A stretch of 64,000 nucleotides of DNA from contig NZ_CP116256.1 of the NCBI RefSeq assembly GCF_027947575.1, positions 5,766,001-5,830,000 on the forward strand, read 5' to 3'. The notes below the pieces were generated by a model. The model had not been told where the DNA came from, made no database searches, and saw only the letters and a program-made list of their open reading frames with translations. Source of the stretch: Streptomyces rubrogriseus. GTDB taxonomy: Bacteria > Actinomycetota > Actinomycetes > Streptomycetales > Streptomycetaceae. Every line of letters begins with the position of its first letter. The stretch's first letter is position 1. Made by a program: the position numbers and the translations under genes. This document shows, piece after piece, positions 18,900 through 29,812 of this stretch.

Positions 18900-19742
18900 T
18901 CAGGGCGCGGTCAGCGGGGAGTAGGCGCCCGGCGCGCGGTCGCGGTAGAACTGCCAGCGGTCGCGGACCTCGCGCAGCTTGGCCATGTCGAGGTCTCGGA
19001 CGACGAGTTCGGTCTCCTTGTCGCTCGCCACCTCGCCGACGAACTGGGCCTCGGGGTCGACGAAGTACGAGGTGCCGTAGAAGTCGTTGTCGCCCAGCTC
19101 CTCGACGCCGACGCGGTTGATGGCGCCGACGAAGTACTCGTTGGCGACGGCGGCCGCCGGCTGCTCCAGCTGCCACAGGTAGCCGGACAGGCCGCGCGAG
19201 GTGGCCGACGGGTTGAAGACGATCTCGGCGCCTTCGAGGCCCAGCGCCCGCCAGCCCTCCGGGAAGTGCCGGTCGTAGCAGATGTACACGCCGACCTTGC
19301 CGACGGCGGTGTCGAAGACCGGCCAGCCGGAGTTGCCGGGACGGAAGTAGAACTTCTCCCAGAAGCCCCGTACCTGGGGGATGTGCGTCTTGCGGTACTT
19401 GCCGAGGTAGGAGCCGTCGGCGTCGATGACGGCGGCGGTGTTGTAGAGGACGCCGGGCTGCTCCTCCTCGTACATGGGGAGCACCAGGACGATGCCGTGT
19501 TCGCGGGCCAGGCGCTGGAAGCGCTCCACGGTCGGGCCGTCCGGGACGCGTTCGGCATAGGCGTAGAACTCGGGGTCCTGGACCTGGCAGAAGTACGGCC
19601 CGTAGAACAGTTCCTGGAAGCACATGACCTGTGCGCCCTGGGCGGCGGCGTCGCGCACCGCCTGCTCGTGGACCTGGATCATCGATTCCTTGTCGCCCGT
19701 CCAGGCGGTCTGGAAGAGCGCGGCACGGATCACTCGGCTCAT
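18900..19742 (-). CDS. N-carbamoyl-beta-alanine amidohydrolase (beta-ureidopropionase), copy 1
   Basis: 280 aa, nitrilase superfamily. The catalytic triad is visible: Glu in CFQELFYG, Lys in YRKTHIP, Cys in YICYDRHFPEGWR. It should cleave N-carbamoyl-beta-alanine (or N-carbamoyl amino acids) to the amino acid, CO2 and ammonia, the step after dihydropyrimidinase. It is highly similar along its whole length to the protein encoded at 22820-23662. Confidence 0.93.
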   Translation of the reverse strand: MSRVIRAALFQTAWTGDKESMIQVHEQAVRDAAAQGAQVMCFQELFYGPYFCQVQDPEFYAYAERVPDGPTVERFQRLAREHGIVLVLPMYEEEQPGVLYNTAAVIDADGSYLGKYRKTHIPQVRGFWEKFYFRPGNSGWPVFDTAVGKVGVYICYDRHFPEGWRALGLEGAEIVFNPSATSRGLSGYLWQLEQPAAAVANEYFVGAINRVGVEELGDNDFYGTSYFVDPEAQFVGEVASDKETELVVRDLDMAKLREVRDRWQFYRDRAPGAYSPLTAP

Positions 19743-19765
19743 CTTCGGCCTCCACTCGCTCGAAT

Positions 19766-19800
19766 CGCTCGCTGTGGCGCTCGCTGTGGCGCTCGGTGTA
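19766..19800. repeat. Short tandem repeat, 12-bp unit, about 2.9 copies
   Basis: CGCTCGCTGTGG occurs at 19766-19777 and 19778-19789, with a partial third copy to 19800. It is in the leader of the ureidopropionase gene. It may be a regulatory spacer or slippage product. Confidence 0.6.
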
Positions 19801-19837
19801 CGGCGAGACTAGGGACCGGCGGTGGCCGAAATGAGTG

Positions 19838-19881
19838 GCACGGTGTCACGTATGCGGGGGTCGGGCATTGCACGGTGTCAC
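19838..19881. promoter_or_regulatory. Two 12-bp direct repeats upstream of the hydantoinase genes
   Basis: GCACGGTGTCAC occurs at 19838-19849 and 19870-19881, 32 bp apart (about three helical turns). The second copy overlaps the pucR stop codon. They precede the leftward ureidopropionase-hydantoinase-LLM-permease genes and are candidate PucR operators. Confidence 0.5.
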
Positions 19882-21500
19882 CCCTGCTGTGCGTCGTGGG
19901 CGAGGAGCGCGATGTGTACGGAGGCCGCCTGCTCGAAGTCGTCGAGGTCGACGCCGAGGCGGCCCTGTATGGCTTCGAGGCGCCGGTAGAGGGCGGGCCG
20001 GGAGACGTGGTGGAGCTGGGCGGTGCGGGACTTGTTGCGTCCGGTGGCGAGGTAGGTGCGCAGCACGGGCAGCAGGTCCTGGTCGGGGCCGCGCAGGAGG
20101 CCGTCCAGCTCGCGTTCGGCGAAGGACTGCACGTGCGGGTCGTCGCGCAGCAGCCGCACCAGACCGCGCAGGTGGATGTCGCGCAGCCGCACGACCGGCG
20201 GCAGGTCCAGGGCGGCGGCCGGGGAGTCGGCGACCGCGTCGGCGACGTGCTGGGCCTCGCGCAGCCCGGCGGGCACGTCGGTCCAGTCGGCCCGGGCGTC
20301 GGCGGCGGCGACCACGGCGTGGGAGTTGTCCGGTTCCGCACGCAGCCGGGTCGCAAAGTGGGCGGTGAGCGCCCTGGCGTCCTGGTCGGGGGCGAGGCTG
20401 AGCAGGACGGCGACGTGGTCGTCGGCGAGGCGGGCGGCGAGGCCGGGCAGGCCGAGGCGCCGCAGTACCCGGGCCGGCCGGGCGGGCTCCCGCTCGCGGA
20501 CGACGAGGGGGACGAAGACGCGCCGGTTGACGGGCAGCCCGGCGGCGCGGGCCCGGGGCAGCAGTTGCCGCGCCGGTACCGCCCCGCTGACCAGGTCGGT
20601 GAGCAGGCTCCGCGCGGACTGCTCCTCCCAGGAGTCCCAGGACTCCCGGGACCCCGCGGGCACGCCCGGCTGCGTGCCGTCACCGGCGAGCATGCGGTGC
20701 AGGACGAGCGCCTCGGCCGCGCGGTCGGCGAGCAGGCGTCCGGCGGCCCGCTCGCCCCGGTAGCCGCACAGCACCAGGCGCCCCCAGCCCTCGCCCCGGC
20801 AGGTCAGTTCGGCGCGGACCCAGCCGTCGGCCGAGCCGGCGCCGGCCTGGCGGGCGATGCGCTCCCAGTCCCGCAGTACGTCGTCGACGGCGGCCCGCTC
20901 CCCCGCCGTGGCGAGCACCCGGTGGGCGAGGTTGGTGACGACGACCGGGCAGCCGGCGTGCCGGGCCACCTCGTCGAGCAGGCGCTGCACCGGGGCGCCC
21001 GCGGTGATCAGGCCGGTCAGCTCGGTGCGTACGGCCTCGGAGAGGCTGACGGCGGCGAACTTGCGGCGCAGCAGCCGGGACTGCACCTCCTCGGTCAGTT
21101 CGGCGAAGGGGAAGGGCCGGTGCAGCACGACCATGGGCAGCCCGCAGCGCTCGGCCGCGCTGCGCATCACCTCGGGCGGGGCCGGGAAGGCGCGGCCGAG
21201 GCCGAGCACGACGGCGGCGGCCTCGGCGCGGTCCAGTGACCGGATGTACTCCCCCTGCCCGTCCTCGTCACCGGCGAGCAGCACGCCGGTGGTGAGGACC
21301 ATCTCGCCGCCGCTGAGCATCACCCCGACGTCGGCGGCCTCGGCGACGTGCACCCAGCGCACGGGCCGGTCGAGGCGGTGCGCTCCGGCCACCACCTCGG
21401 GCTGTCCGGCCCGCACCCGTTCGAGGCCGAGGACCTGACGGACCGACAGGGCCGGTTCCCAGGGCTGCTGGGCCGGGGCCCGCGGGGTGGTCGTGGTCAT
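19878..21500 (-). CDS. PucR-family purine/pyrimidine catabolism regulator
   Basis: 540 aa. ATG 21500 has AGGAGAGG upstream; an earlier in-frame GTG (21524) is less likely. The N-terminal PucR ligand domain (~15-140) is followed by a central GGDEF-like/CdaR region. A C-terminal HTH_30 motif (TYLATGRNKSRTAQLHHVSR, ALYRRLEAIQ) lies near residue 490. PucR proteins control purine and related nitrogen-heterocycle catabolism. It lies between the two halves of the locus on the same strand and so is its likely regulator. Confidence 0.92.
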   Translation of the reverse strand: MTTTTPRAPAQQPWEPALSVRQVLGLERVRAGQPEVVAGAHRLDRPVRWVHVAEAADVGVMLSGGEMVLTTGVLLAGDEDGQGEYIRSLDRAEAAAVVLGLGRAFPAPPEVMRSAAERCGLPMVVLHRPFPFAELTEEVQSRLLRRKFAAVSLSEAVRTELTGLITAGAPVQRLLDEVARHAGCPVVVTNLAHRVLATAGERAAVDDVLRDWERIARQAGAGSADGWVRAELTCRGEGWGRLVLCGYRGERAAGRLLADRAAEALVLHRMLAGDGTQPGVPAGSRESWDSWEEQSARSLLTDLVSGAVPARQLLPRARAAGLPVNRRVFVPLVVREREPARPARVLRRLGLPGLAARLADDHVAVLLSLAPDQDARALTAHFATRLRAEPDNSHAVVAAADARADWTDVPAGLREAQHVADAVADSPAAALDLPPVVRLRDIHLRGLVRLLRDDPHVQSFAERELDGLLRGPDQDLLPVLRTYLATGRNKSRTAQLHHVSRPALYRRLEAIQGRLGVDLDDFEQAASVHIALLAHDAQQG

Positions 21501-21539
21501 GGCGGCCTCTCCTGGGCTCGTCACGCGGCGATCGGGCGG

Positions 21540-22823
21540 TCAGATGCTCCGCAGGGCGCGTTCGAGGATCGCGGCGCCCTCCTCGGCCTCCGCGACGGTG
21601 AGGGACATCGGCGGGGCGACGCGCAGGACGCTGGTGCCGTGGCCGCCGCCCTTGCCGACGAGCAGCCCGCCGGCGCGGGCCTCCTCCAGTACGGCCGACG
21701 CCGCCTCGGGGGCGGCCTCGTCGGTACCGGGCCGGGTCAGCTCCACGCCGATCATCAGTCCGCGGCCGCGTACCTCGCGCACATGCGGCACCTGGGCGGC
21801 GACGGCCCGCAGCCGTTCGATGAGCAGTCCGCCGACGCGCCGGGCGTTGCCCTGGAGGTCGTGCTCCAGGAGGTGGTTGAGGTTGGCGAGGCCCGCGGCC
21901 ATGGTGACCTGGGTGCCGCCGAAGGTGGAGATGCTGTTGGCGTCCAGGCAGTTCATGATCTCGGCGCGGGCGACGACACCGCCGATCGACATGCCGTTGC
22001 CGATGCCCTTGGCGAAGGTGACGATGTCCGGCGGGCCGCTCCTGCCGTGGGCCTGCCAGCCCCAGAAGTGCTCGCCGGTGCGGCCCCAGCCGGTCTGCAC
22101 CTCGTCGGAGATCCACAGGATGCCCCGCTCGTGCAGCACCTCGCGGAAGGCGGCGTACAGGCCGTCCGGCGGGGAGGTGAAGCCGCCGACGCCCTGGACG
22201 GGTTCGGCGATCAGGGCGGCGGGGGCGCGGGTGTGGCCGAGCAGGTCCTCGAGGTCGGCGACGCAGGCGTCGATGAAGTCCCGGTCGTCCAGGTCCGCGT
22301 AGGGCCCGCGGGTGCGGACGCCGCCGTGCACGTACAGGGTCTGGAGCGGGGACAGGGAGGTCGGGGACCAGCCGCGGTTGCCGGTGATGCCGACGGCGCT
22401 GAAGGAGCGGCCGTGGTAGCTGTTGCGCATCGCCAGGATCGCGTTGCTGCGCCGGTGTGCGGTGGCGAGCAGCAGGGCCGTGTCGTTGGCCTCGGTGCCG
22501 GAGGTGGTGAAGAAGACGCGGGCGTCGGGGATGCCGGACAGCTGGGCGACGCGTTCGGCGAGTTCGACCATCGGCCGGTTGAGGTAGAGGGTCGAGGAGT
22601 GGACGATCCGGCCGGCCTGCTCGGCGACGGCCTTGGTGACCTCGGGCAGGGCGTGCGCGGTCATCGTGGTGAGGATGCCGCCGAAGAAGTCGAGGTACTT
22701 GTTGCCGGCGGCGTCCCAGACGTACCGGCCCTCGCCGTGGGTGATCTCCAGCGGGTCCTCGTAGTAGAGGGCGAGCCAGTCGGGCAGGACGGCGCGGTGG
22801 CGGGCGAAGAGGTCACGGGTCAC
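21540..22823 (-). CDS. Class III PLP aminotransferase, probable beta-alanine/aminoisobutyrate:oxo-acid aminotransferase
   Basis: 427 aa starting at GTG 22823, which overlaps the stop of the upstream ureidopropionase (GTGA). Fold-type I class III features: TTSGTEANDTAL, SYHGRS, ISDEVQTGWGRTG and the PLP Lys in TFAKGIGNG. Similar to alanine-glyoxylate aminotransferase 2/omega-aminotransferases. In this context it probably removes the amino group of beta-alanine or beta-aminoisobutyrate, giving malonate semialdehyde or its methyl homologue. Confidence 0.9.
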   Translation of the reverse strand: MTRDLFARHRAVLPDWLALYYEDPLEITHGEGRYVWDAAGNKYLDFFGGILTTMTAHALPEVTKAVAEQAGRIVHSSTLYLNRPMVELAERVAQLSGIPDARVFFTTSGTEANDTALLLATAHRRSNAILAMRNSYHGRSFSAVGITGNRGWSPTSLSPLQTLYVHGGVRTRGPYADLDDRDFIDACVADLEDLLGHTRAPAALIAEPVQGVGGFTSPPDGLYAAFREVLHERGILWISDEVQTGWGRTGEHFWGWQAHGRSGPPDIVTFAKGIGNGMSIGGVVARAEIMNCLDANSISTFGGTQVTMAAGLANLNHLLEHDLQGNARRVGGLLIERLRAVAAQVPHVREVRGRGLMIGVELTRPGTDEAAPEAASAVLEEARAGGLLVGKGGGHGTSVLRVAPPMSLTVAEAEEGAAILERALRSI

Positions 22824-23662
22824 GGCCGCACCAGCCCCTCGTAGGCGTCGGGCCGGCGGTCGCGGTAGAAGGCCCACTGCTGCCGGACCTCGTCGATGAG
22901 GTCGAAGTCCAGGTCGCGGACGACGAGTTCCTCCTCGCGGTCGCTGGCGACGTCGCCGACGAACTGCCCGCGCGGGTCCACGAAGTAGGAGGTGCCGTAG
23001 AAGTCGTTGTCCCCGTACTCCTCGACGCCGACCCGGTTGATGGCGGCGACGAAGTACTCGTTGGCGACGGCCGCGGCGGGCTGTTCCAGCTGCCACAGGT
23101 GGGCGGAGAGGCCGCGGTGGGTGGCGGACGGGTTGTAGACGAGCTGGGCACCGCCGAGGCCGAGTTGGCGCCAGCCCTCCGGGAAGTGCCGGTCGTAGCA
23201 GATGTAGACGCCGACCTTGCCGACGGCGGTGTCGAAGACGGGCCAGCCGACGTTGCCGGGGCGGAAGTAGAACTTCTCCCAGAAGCCCTTGACCTGCGGG
23301 ATGTGGTGCTTGCGGTAGGTGCCGAGGACGGTGCCGTCGGCGTCGATCACGGCCGCGGTGTTGTAGTAGAAGCCGGACTGCTCGACCTCGAAGACGGGGA
23401 CGACGATCACCATGCCGGTCTCGCGGGCCAGGGCCTGCATGCGGCGGACGGTGGGGCCGTCGGGCACGGGCTCGGCCCAGCGGTAGTGCTCGGGGTCCTG
23501 GACCTGGCAGAAGTAGGGGGCGTTGAACACCTCCTGGAACCCGATGACCCGGGCGCCCCGCCTGGCGGCCTCGCGGGCGTGCTCCTCGTGTTTCGCCACC
23601 ATGGACTCGGTGTCGCCGGTCCAGGTGGCCTGGACCAGAGCGGCACGTACGACGTTGGCCAT
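22820..23662 (-). CDS. N-carbamoyl-beta-alanine amidohydrolase (beta-ureidopropionase), copy 2
   Basis: 280 aa. ATG 23662 is chosen because AGGAG lies just upstream; the GTG at 23680 would place that motif inside the gene. Catalytic Glu (FQEVFNAPY), Lys (YRKHHIP) and Cys (YICYDRHFPEGWR) are all present. It is nearly colinear with copy 1 at 18900-19742. It is coupled to the aminotransferase, so it may supply that enzyme directly, while copy 1 is paired with the hydantoinase. Confidence 0.92.
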   Translation of the reverse strand: MANVVRAALVQATWTGDTESMVAKHEEHAREAARRGARVIGFQEVFNAPYFCQVQDPEHYRWAEPVPDGPTVRRMQALARETGMVIVVPVFEVEQSGFYYNTAAVIDADGTVLGTYRKHHIPQVKGFWEKFYFRPGNVGWPVFDTAVGKVGVYICYDRHFPEGWRQLGLGGAQLVYNPSATHRGLSAHLWQLEQPAAAVANEYFVAAINRVGVEEYGDNDFYGTSYFVDPRGQFVGDVASDREEELVVRDLDFDLIDEVRQQWAFYRDRRPDAYEGLVRP

Positions 23663-23691
23663 GAGCTGCTCCTTCGACACGACGTCAGAGC

Positions 23692-23719
23692 CTCTACGCC
23701 CGTAGAGCAGGCCGTAGAG
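23692..23719. promoter_or_regulatory. Three CGTAGAG half-sites upstream of the ureidopropionase-2 operon
   Basis: CTCTACG (23692-23698) and CGTAGAG (23701-23707) form a perfect inverted repeat with a 2-nt spacer. A third CGTAGAG follows at 23713-23719, 12 bp on. They lie 30-57 nt upstream of the start codon at 23662, in the promoter zone of the leftward operon. Confidence 0.55.
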
Positions 23720-23818
23720 GGACGAACGTAAGCCTGGCCGGACGGGCTTGCCAAGACCATCGTCGTCAAGGCGCGGTGTCGATCACGTTTCGCACTCCTG
23801 TGGGTGAGTGCGGGTGTC

Positions 23819-24070
23819 TCAGGCCGGCACGGGCACGCACCTGCCCACCAGCTCGTCCATGGACAGCCCCAGCGCGGCGGCCAGCGCGGCCACCGTGAAG
23901 AACGCCGGGGTGGGTGCCCGGCCGGTCTCGATCTTGCGGAGGGTCTCGGCGGAGATTCCGGCCTGGGCGGCCACCGCGGTCATGCTCCGCTCACCGCGGG
24001 CCGCGCGCAGCAGGCGGCCGAGCTGTTCACCGCGCTCGCGCTCTTCGGGGGTCAGAGGGGTGCGTACCAT
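23819..24070 (-). CDS. Small XRE-family DNA-binding regulator
   Basis: 83 aa, consisting of a single Cro/C1-type helix-turn-helix (MTAVAAQAGISAETLRKIE, residues ~30-50) plus flanking helices. It has no sensor domain. It is divergent from a methionine aminopeptidase gene, with short symmetric promoters that share an ACCGGTAT element. It is probably an autorepressor and the repressor of that gene. Confidence 0.9.
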   Translation of the reverse strand: MVRTPLTPEERERGEQLGRLLRAARGERSMTAVAAQAGISAETLRKIETGRAPTPAFFTVAALAAALGLSMDELVGRCVPVPA

Positions 24071-24079
24071 GCCGTCATT

Positions 24080-24160
24080 CTAATACCGGTTTCCCGTACC
24101 GGCCCCGGGCGTGCCGCACATCGCTCCAGGTCGCTGACCCAATTCAAATACCGGTATAGT
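24080..24160. promoter_or_regulatory. Mirrored divergent promoters with ACCGGTAT operators over both -10 boxes
   Basis: Leftward: ACCGGTATTAG (24090-24080) contains -10 TATTAG, 9 nt before the XRE ATG. Rightward: ATACCGGTAT (24148-24157) is a perfect palindrome leading into -10 TATAGT (24155-24160), 7 nt before the map ATG at 24168. With a normal -10-to-start distance, map mRNA would begin at or next to its ATG (leaderless). There is no Shine-Dalgarno in that gap. Confidence 0.65.
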
Positions 24161-24167
24161 AATTGGC

Positions 24168-24944
24168 ATGGTGGAACTGAAGACGGACACATCGATCGAC
24201 GCCATGCACGCGGCCGGACAGGTCGTCGCGCGCGCCCTGACCGCCGTACGGCAGGCCGCGGACGTGGGCGTGTCCCTGCTGGAGCTGGACGCGGTGGCGC
24301 ACGAGGTACTGCGGGAGGCGGGCGCGGGCTCGCCGTTCCTCGGGTACCGGCCCTCCTTCGCGCCGACGCCCTTCCCGGGCGTCATCTGCGCCTCGGTGAA
24401 CGACGCGATCGTGCACGGCATCCCGGACGGCTACCGTCTGCGGGACGGAGACCTCGTCTCCATCGACTGCGGCGCCCTCCTGGACGGCTGGGCGGGCGAC
24501 TCGGCGCTCAGCTTCGTGGTGGGCACCCCGCGCCCGGCCGACCTGACGCTGATCGAGACCGCGGAGCGGGCCCTGGAGGCGGGCATCGGGGCCGCCGTGG
24601 TCGGCAACCGCATCGGCGACATCGCGCACGCCATCGGCACGGTGTGCCGGTCGGCCGGCTACGGGATCATGGAGGACTTCGGCGGCCACGGCATCGGCCG
24701 GCACATGCACGAGGACCCGGGGGTGCCCAACGAGGGCCGCCCGGGACGCGGGCTCCCGCTGCGGCACGGCATGGTCCTCGCCATCGAGCCCATGCTGACC
24801 GCCGGCGGCCGGGACGACTACCACGCGGCTCCCGACGGCTGGACCCTGCGCACGAACGACGGCTCCCGGGCGGCACACGTGGAGCACACGGTGGCGATCA
24901 CGGACGGCGGCCCGCGCGTCCTGACGTCGAGGGACGGCCTCTGA
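24168..24944 (+). CDS. map: Type I methionine aminopeptidase
   Basis: 258 aa. It removes the initiator Met from nascent proteins. All five metal ligands are visible: Asp in SIDCGALLDGWAGD (two), His in GGHGIGRHMHEDP, Glu in AIEPM and Glu in HVEHTVAI. There is no N-terminal SH3 or zinc extension. The gene is not near ribosomal genes and has its own dedicated XRE repressor. It is therefore probably an extra, conditionally expressed paralogue, not the essential copy. Confidence 0.93.
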   Translation: MVELKTDTSIDAMHAAGQVVARALTAVRQAADVGVSLLELDAVAHEVLREAGAGSPFLGYRPSFAPTPFPGVICASVNDAIVHGIPDGYRLRDGDLVSIDCGALLDGWAGDSALSFVVGTPRPADLTLIETAERALEAGIGAAVVGNRIGDIAHAIGTVCRSAGYGIMEDFGGHGIGRHMHEDPGVPNEGRPGRGLPLRHGMVLAIEPMLTAGGRDDYHAAPDGWTLRTNDGSRAAHVEHTVAITDGGPRVLTSRDGL

Positions 24945-24957
24945 GGGACGAGGCGGC

Positions 24958-24983
24958 CCGGACCCGGCCCGGGCCGGGTCCGG
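24958..24983. terminator. 26-bp perfect palindrome after map
   Basis: Bases 24958-24983 are an exact palindrome centred at 24970/24971, starting CCGGACCC. It lies 14 nt after the map stop and would fold into a very stable hairpin. It has no T tract. Confidence 0.6.
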
Positions 24984-25333
24984 ATCGCGAGCCCGGCCGG
25001 GGCCGGGGGCGAGGGCCGGGGCCGGGCCGTGAGGCCGACCGGGAGACCGAGCCGCGAGCCCGGTCCGAGCCCGGGGACGAGCGGGGGCCCGGGGCGCGGG
25101 AGACGCGGACCGTGCCGTGAGCCCGACCTGGGATAGAGCCGCGAGACCCGGCCGCGGGTCCGGGCCGTGAGGCGGGCCGGTGGTCGGCCCCGGTCCGGAC
25201 GAGGACCCTCCGCCCGCCCGGGTTCCCGGCATGCCCGGTGGAACAGAACGTGTCATGTTGGGCATGACCGCATGCCTGCCGGGTTACCCGGCCCCGGCAC
25301 GTCGATCAGCGATGCAGCGGAGGTCCGTACACG
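24984..25333. other. 350-base non-coding stretch before the Clp ATPase
   Basis: The first ~150 bases are low-complexity CCGG/GGCCGG repeats with skewed, non-coding composition. No gene is supported on either strand. The last 80 bases are ordinary and presumably hold the promoter of the gene at 25334; I see no confident -35/-10 pair, HAIR or CIRCE element. Confidence 0.6.
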
Positions 25334-27862
<2,529 letters not shown>

Positions 27863-29671
27863 CTACCTCCGCCGCACCGGTTCGACCACCATCGCCGAGC
27901 CGCCGCCGCGCCGTACCTTCTCCGCGGCGGCCAGCCACTTGCCGTGCGGCAGCCGCTGCACGGCGGTCGCGGCGCCGATCTCGGGGTTGAGCTTGAAGGA
28001 GTGCCCGAGGGCCTCCAACTCGGCCCGTACGCCGCTGTCGTAGAGGCCGGGTTCGAGTTCGGTCTGCGCGGCGTTGCGCTGGCTGGCGCGCGGCGCGGCG
28101 ATCGCGTCGACGAGCGGGAGTCCGCGGTCGAGGAAGCCGGTGAGGGTCTGGAGCACGGTGGTGATGATGGTGGCGCCGCCGGGCGAGCCGAGGGCCACGA
28201 CCGGCTGGTGGTGGCGGTCGAGGACGATCGTCGGGGCGATCGAGGAGCGCGGGCGCTTGCCGGGCCCGGGCAGGTTCGGGTCGTGCACGGCCGGGTTGGC
28301 CGGGGCGAAGGAGAAGTCCGTCAGCTCGTTGTTGAGCAGGAAGCCGCGCCCCGGCACGGTGATGCCGCTGCCGCCGGTCTGCTCGATGGTGAGCGTGTAG
28401 GCGACGACGTTGCCCCACTTGTCGGCCACCGTGAGGTGCGTGGTGTTCTCGCCCTCGTACGTCGTCGGCGCCGCCGTCCCGCCGCCCGCGCAGTGGGCCG
28501 GGTGCCGCGGGTCGCCGGGGGCGAGCGGGCTGGTGAGCACCGCGTCGTCCTTGATCAGGCACTCACGGGAGTCGGCGTACCGCTGGGACAGCAGCTCCTT
28601 CGCCGGTACGTCCTCGAAGGCGGGGTCGCCGACCCAGCGCCCGCGGTCCGCGAACGCGATGCGGCTGGCCTCGATGTAGCGGTGCAGGTAGCCGGCCTTG
28701 TCCGCGGCGGAGAGGTCGGTGCGCTCCAGGATGTTGAGGGCCTCGCCGACGGTGGTGCCGCCGGAGGAGGAGGGGGCGATGGAGTAGACGTTCAGGCCGC
28801 GGTACGAGGTCTTCGTGGGCGCCTGGAGCTTGGCCTCGTAGGCGGCGAGGTCCTTGGTGGACAGGTCGCCGGGGCGGGCGTTCCAGCCGGAGTCCGGGTC
28901 GACGGGCGGCTTGTTGACGGTGTCGACGATGTCCTCGCCCAGCGCGCCGTGGTAGATCGCGCCGACGCCCTTGCGGCCCAGCTCCCGGTACGTGCGGGCC
29001 AGGTCGGGGTTCTTGAACGTCGAGCCCACGACCGGGAGTTCGCCGCCCGGCAGGAACAGCTCGGCGGTGTCCGGGAAGTAGCGGAAGCGCTGCTCGTTGG
29101 AGGCGGTCTGGGAGCGGAAGGTCTCGTCGACGGTGAAGCCGTGCCGGGCCAGTCGCTCGGCGGGCTTCAGCACGGACGACAGCTTCCGGCTGCCCCACCG
29201 GTCCAGGGCGGTCTGCCAGGTGGCCGGGGTGCCCGGCGTGCCCACGGCCAGGCCGCTGGTGACGGCGTCGGCGAAGGCGAGCGGCTTGCCGTCCTGCGTG
29301 AAGAGCTTCTCGTCGGCGGTGAGCGGCGCGGTCTCGCGGCCGTCGATGGTGCGCACGGTGCGGGACTCGGCGTCGTAGTAGACGAAGTAGCCGCCGCCCC
29401 CGACCCCGGCGGAATACGGCTCGGTGACGCCCAGTGCCGCGGCGGTGGCGACCGCCGCGTCGACGGCGTTGCCGCCCTTGCGGAGCACCTCGATACCGGC
29501 GGCGGAGGCGTCCCGGTCGACGCTGGAGACCGCGCCGCCGTACCCGACGGCGACCGGGGTCTTCGGGGCGGGCCGGTGCTGGGCCGTGGGCGGCGCGGCC
29601 GCTCCCACCGACACCACCACGGCGGCCGAGACCGCCAGGACCGTCAGATTCCGTGCGACAGGGCGACGCAT
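27863..29671 (-). CDS. ggt: Gamma-glutamyltransferase, secreted
   Basis: 602 aa. ATG 29671 is chosen over GTG 29677 because GGAG lies at a proper distance from the ATG. It has a Sec signal (~8-28), and the proenzyme self-cleaves before the nucleophilic Thr in ENTTHLTV (around residue 405). Other GGT motifs: RKGGNAVDAAVA, the substrate-binding Arg in TIDGRETAP, and GSPGGATIITT. It hydrolyses or transfers the gamma-glutamyl group of glutathione-like peptides outside the cell. It is a single gene, convergent with the Clp ATPase. Confidence 0.95.
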   Translation of the reverse strand: MRRPVARNLTVLAVSAAVVVSVGAAAPPTAQHRPAPKTPVAVGYGGAVSSVDRDASAAGIEVLRKGGNAVDAAVATAAALGVTEPYSAGVGGGGYFVYYDAESRTVRTIDGRETAPLTADEKLFTQDGKPLAFADAVTSGLAVGTPGTPATWQTALDRWGSRKLSSVLKPAERLARHGFTVDETFRSQTASNEQRFRYFPDTAELFLPGGELPVVGSTFKNPDLARTYRELGRKGVGAIYHGALGEDIVDTVNKPPVDPDSGWNARPGDLSTKDLAAYEAKLQAPTKTSYRGLNVYSIAPSSSGGTTVGEALNILERTDLSAADKAGYLHRYIEASRIAFADRGRWVGDPAFEDVPAKELLSQRYADSRECLIKDDAVLTSPLAPGDPRHPAHCAGGGTAAPTTYEGENTTHLTVADKWGNVVAYTLTIEQTGGSGITVPGRGFLLNNELTDFSFAPANPAVHDPNLPGPGKRPRSSIAPTIVLDRHHQPVVALGSPGGATIITTVLQTLTGFLDRGLPLVDAIAAPRASQRNAAQTELEPGLYDSGVRAELEALGHSFKLNPEIGAATAVQRLPHGKWLAAAEKVRRGGGSAMVVEPVRRR

Positions 29672-29812
29672 CCGCACCTCCAGGGAAAGGCCGTTCGGGC
29701 AGCTTAGTTGATCGCCATGGCCGCGTCAGGAGCACCCGACGAGCCCGGGTGCGCCCGGGCCCCCGCGCCCCGTCGAACACAGGTACGCCGACGCCCGCTA
29801 GCATGCGCGCCC

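Noticed and set aside
19766..19800. Possible CRISPR-like or VNTR array
   Set aside because: Only about three 12-bp units without spacers; too short for CRISPR.
24984..25140. Coding potential in the GGCCGG-rich stretch after map
   Set aside because: Low-complexity repeats give Pro/Gly/Arg strings in every frame and no start with a ribosome site.
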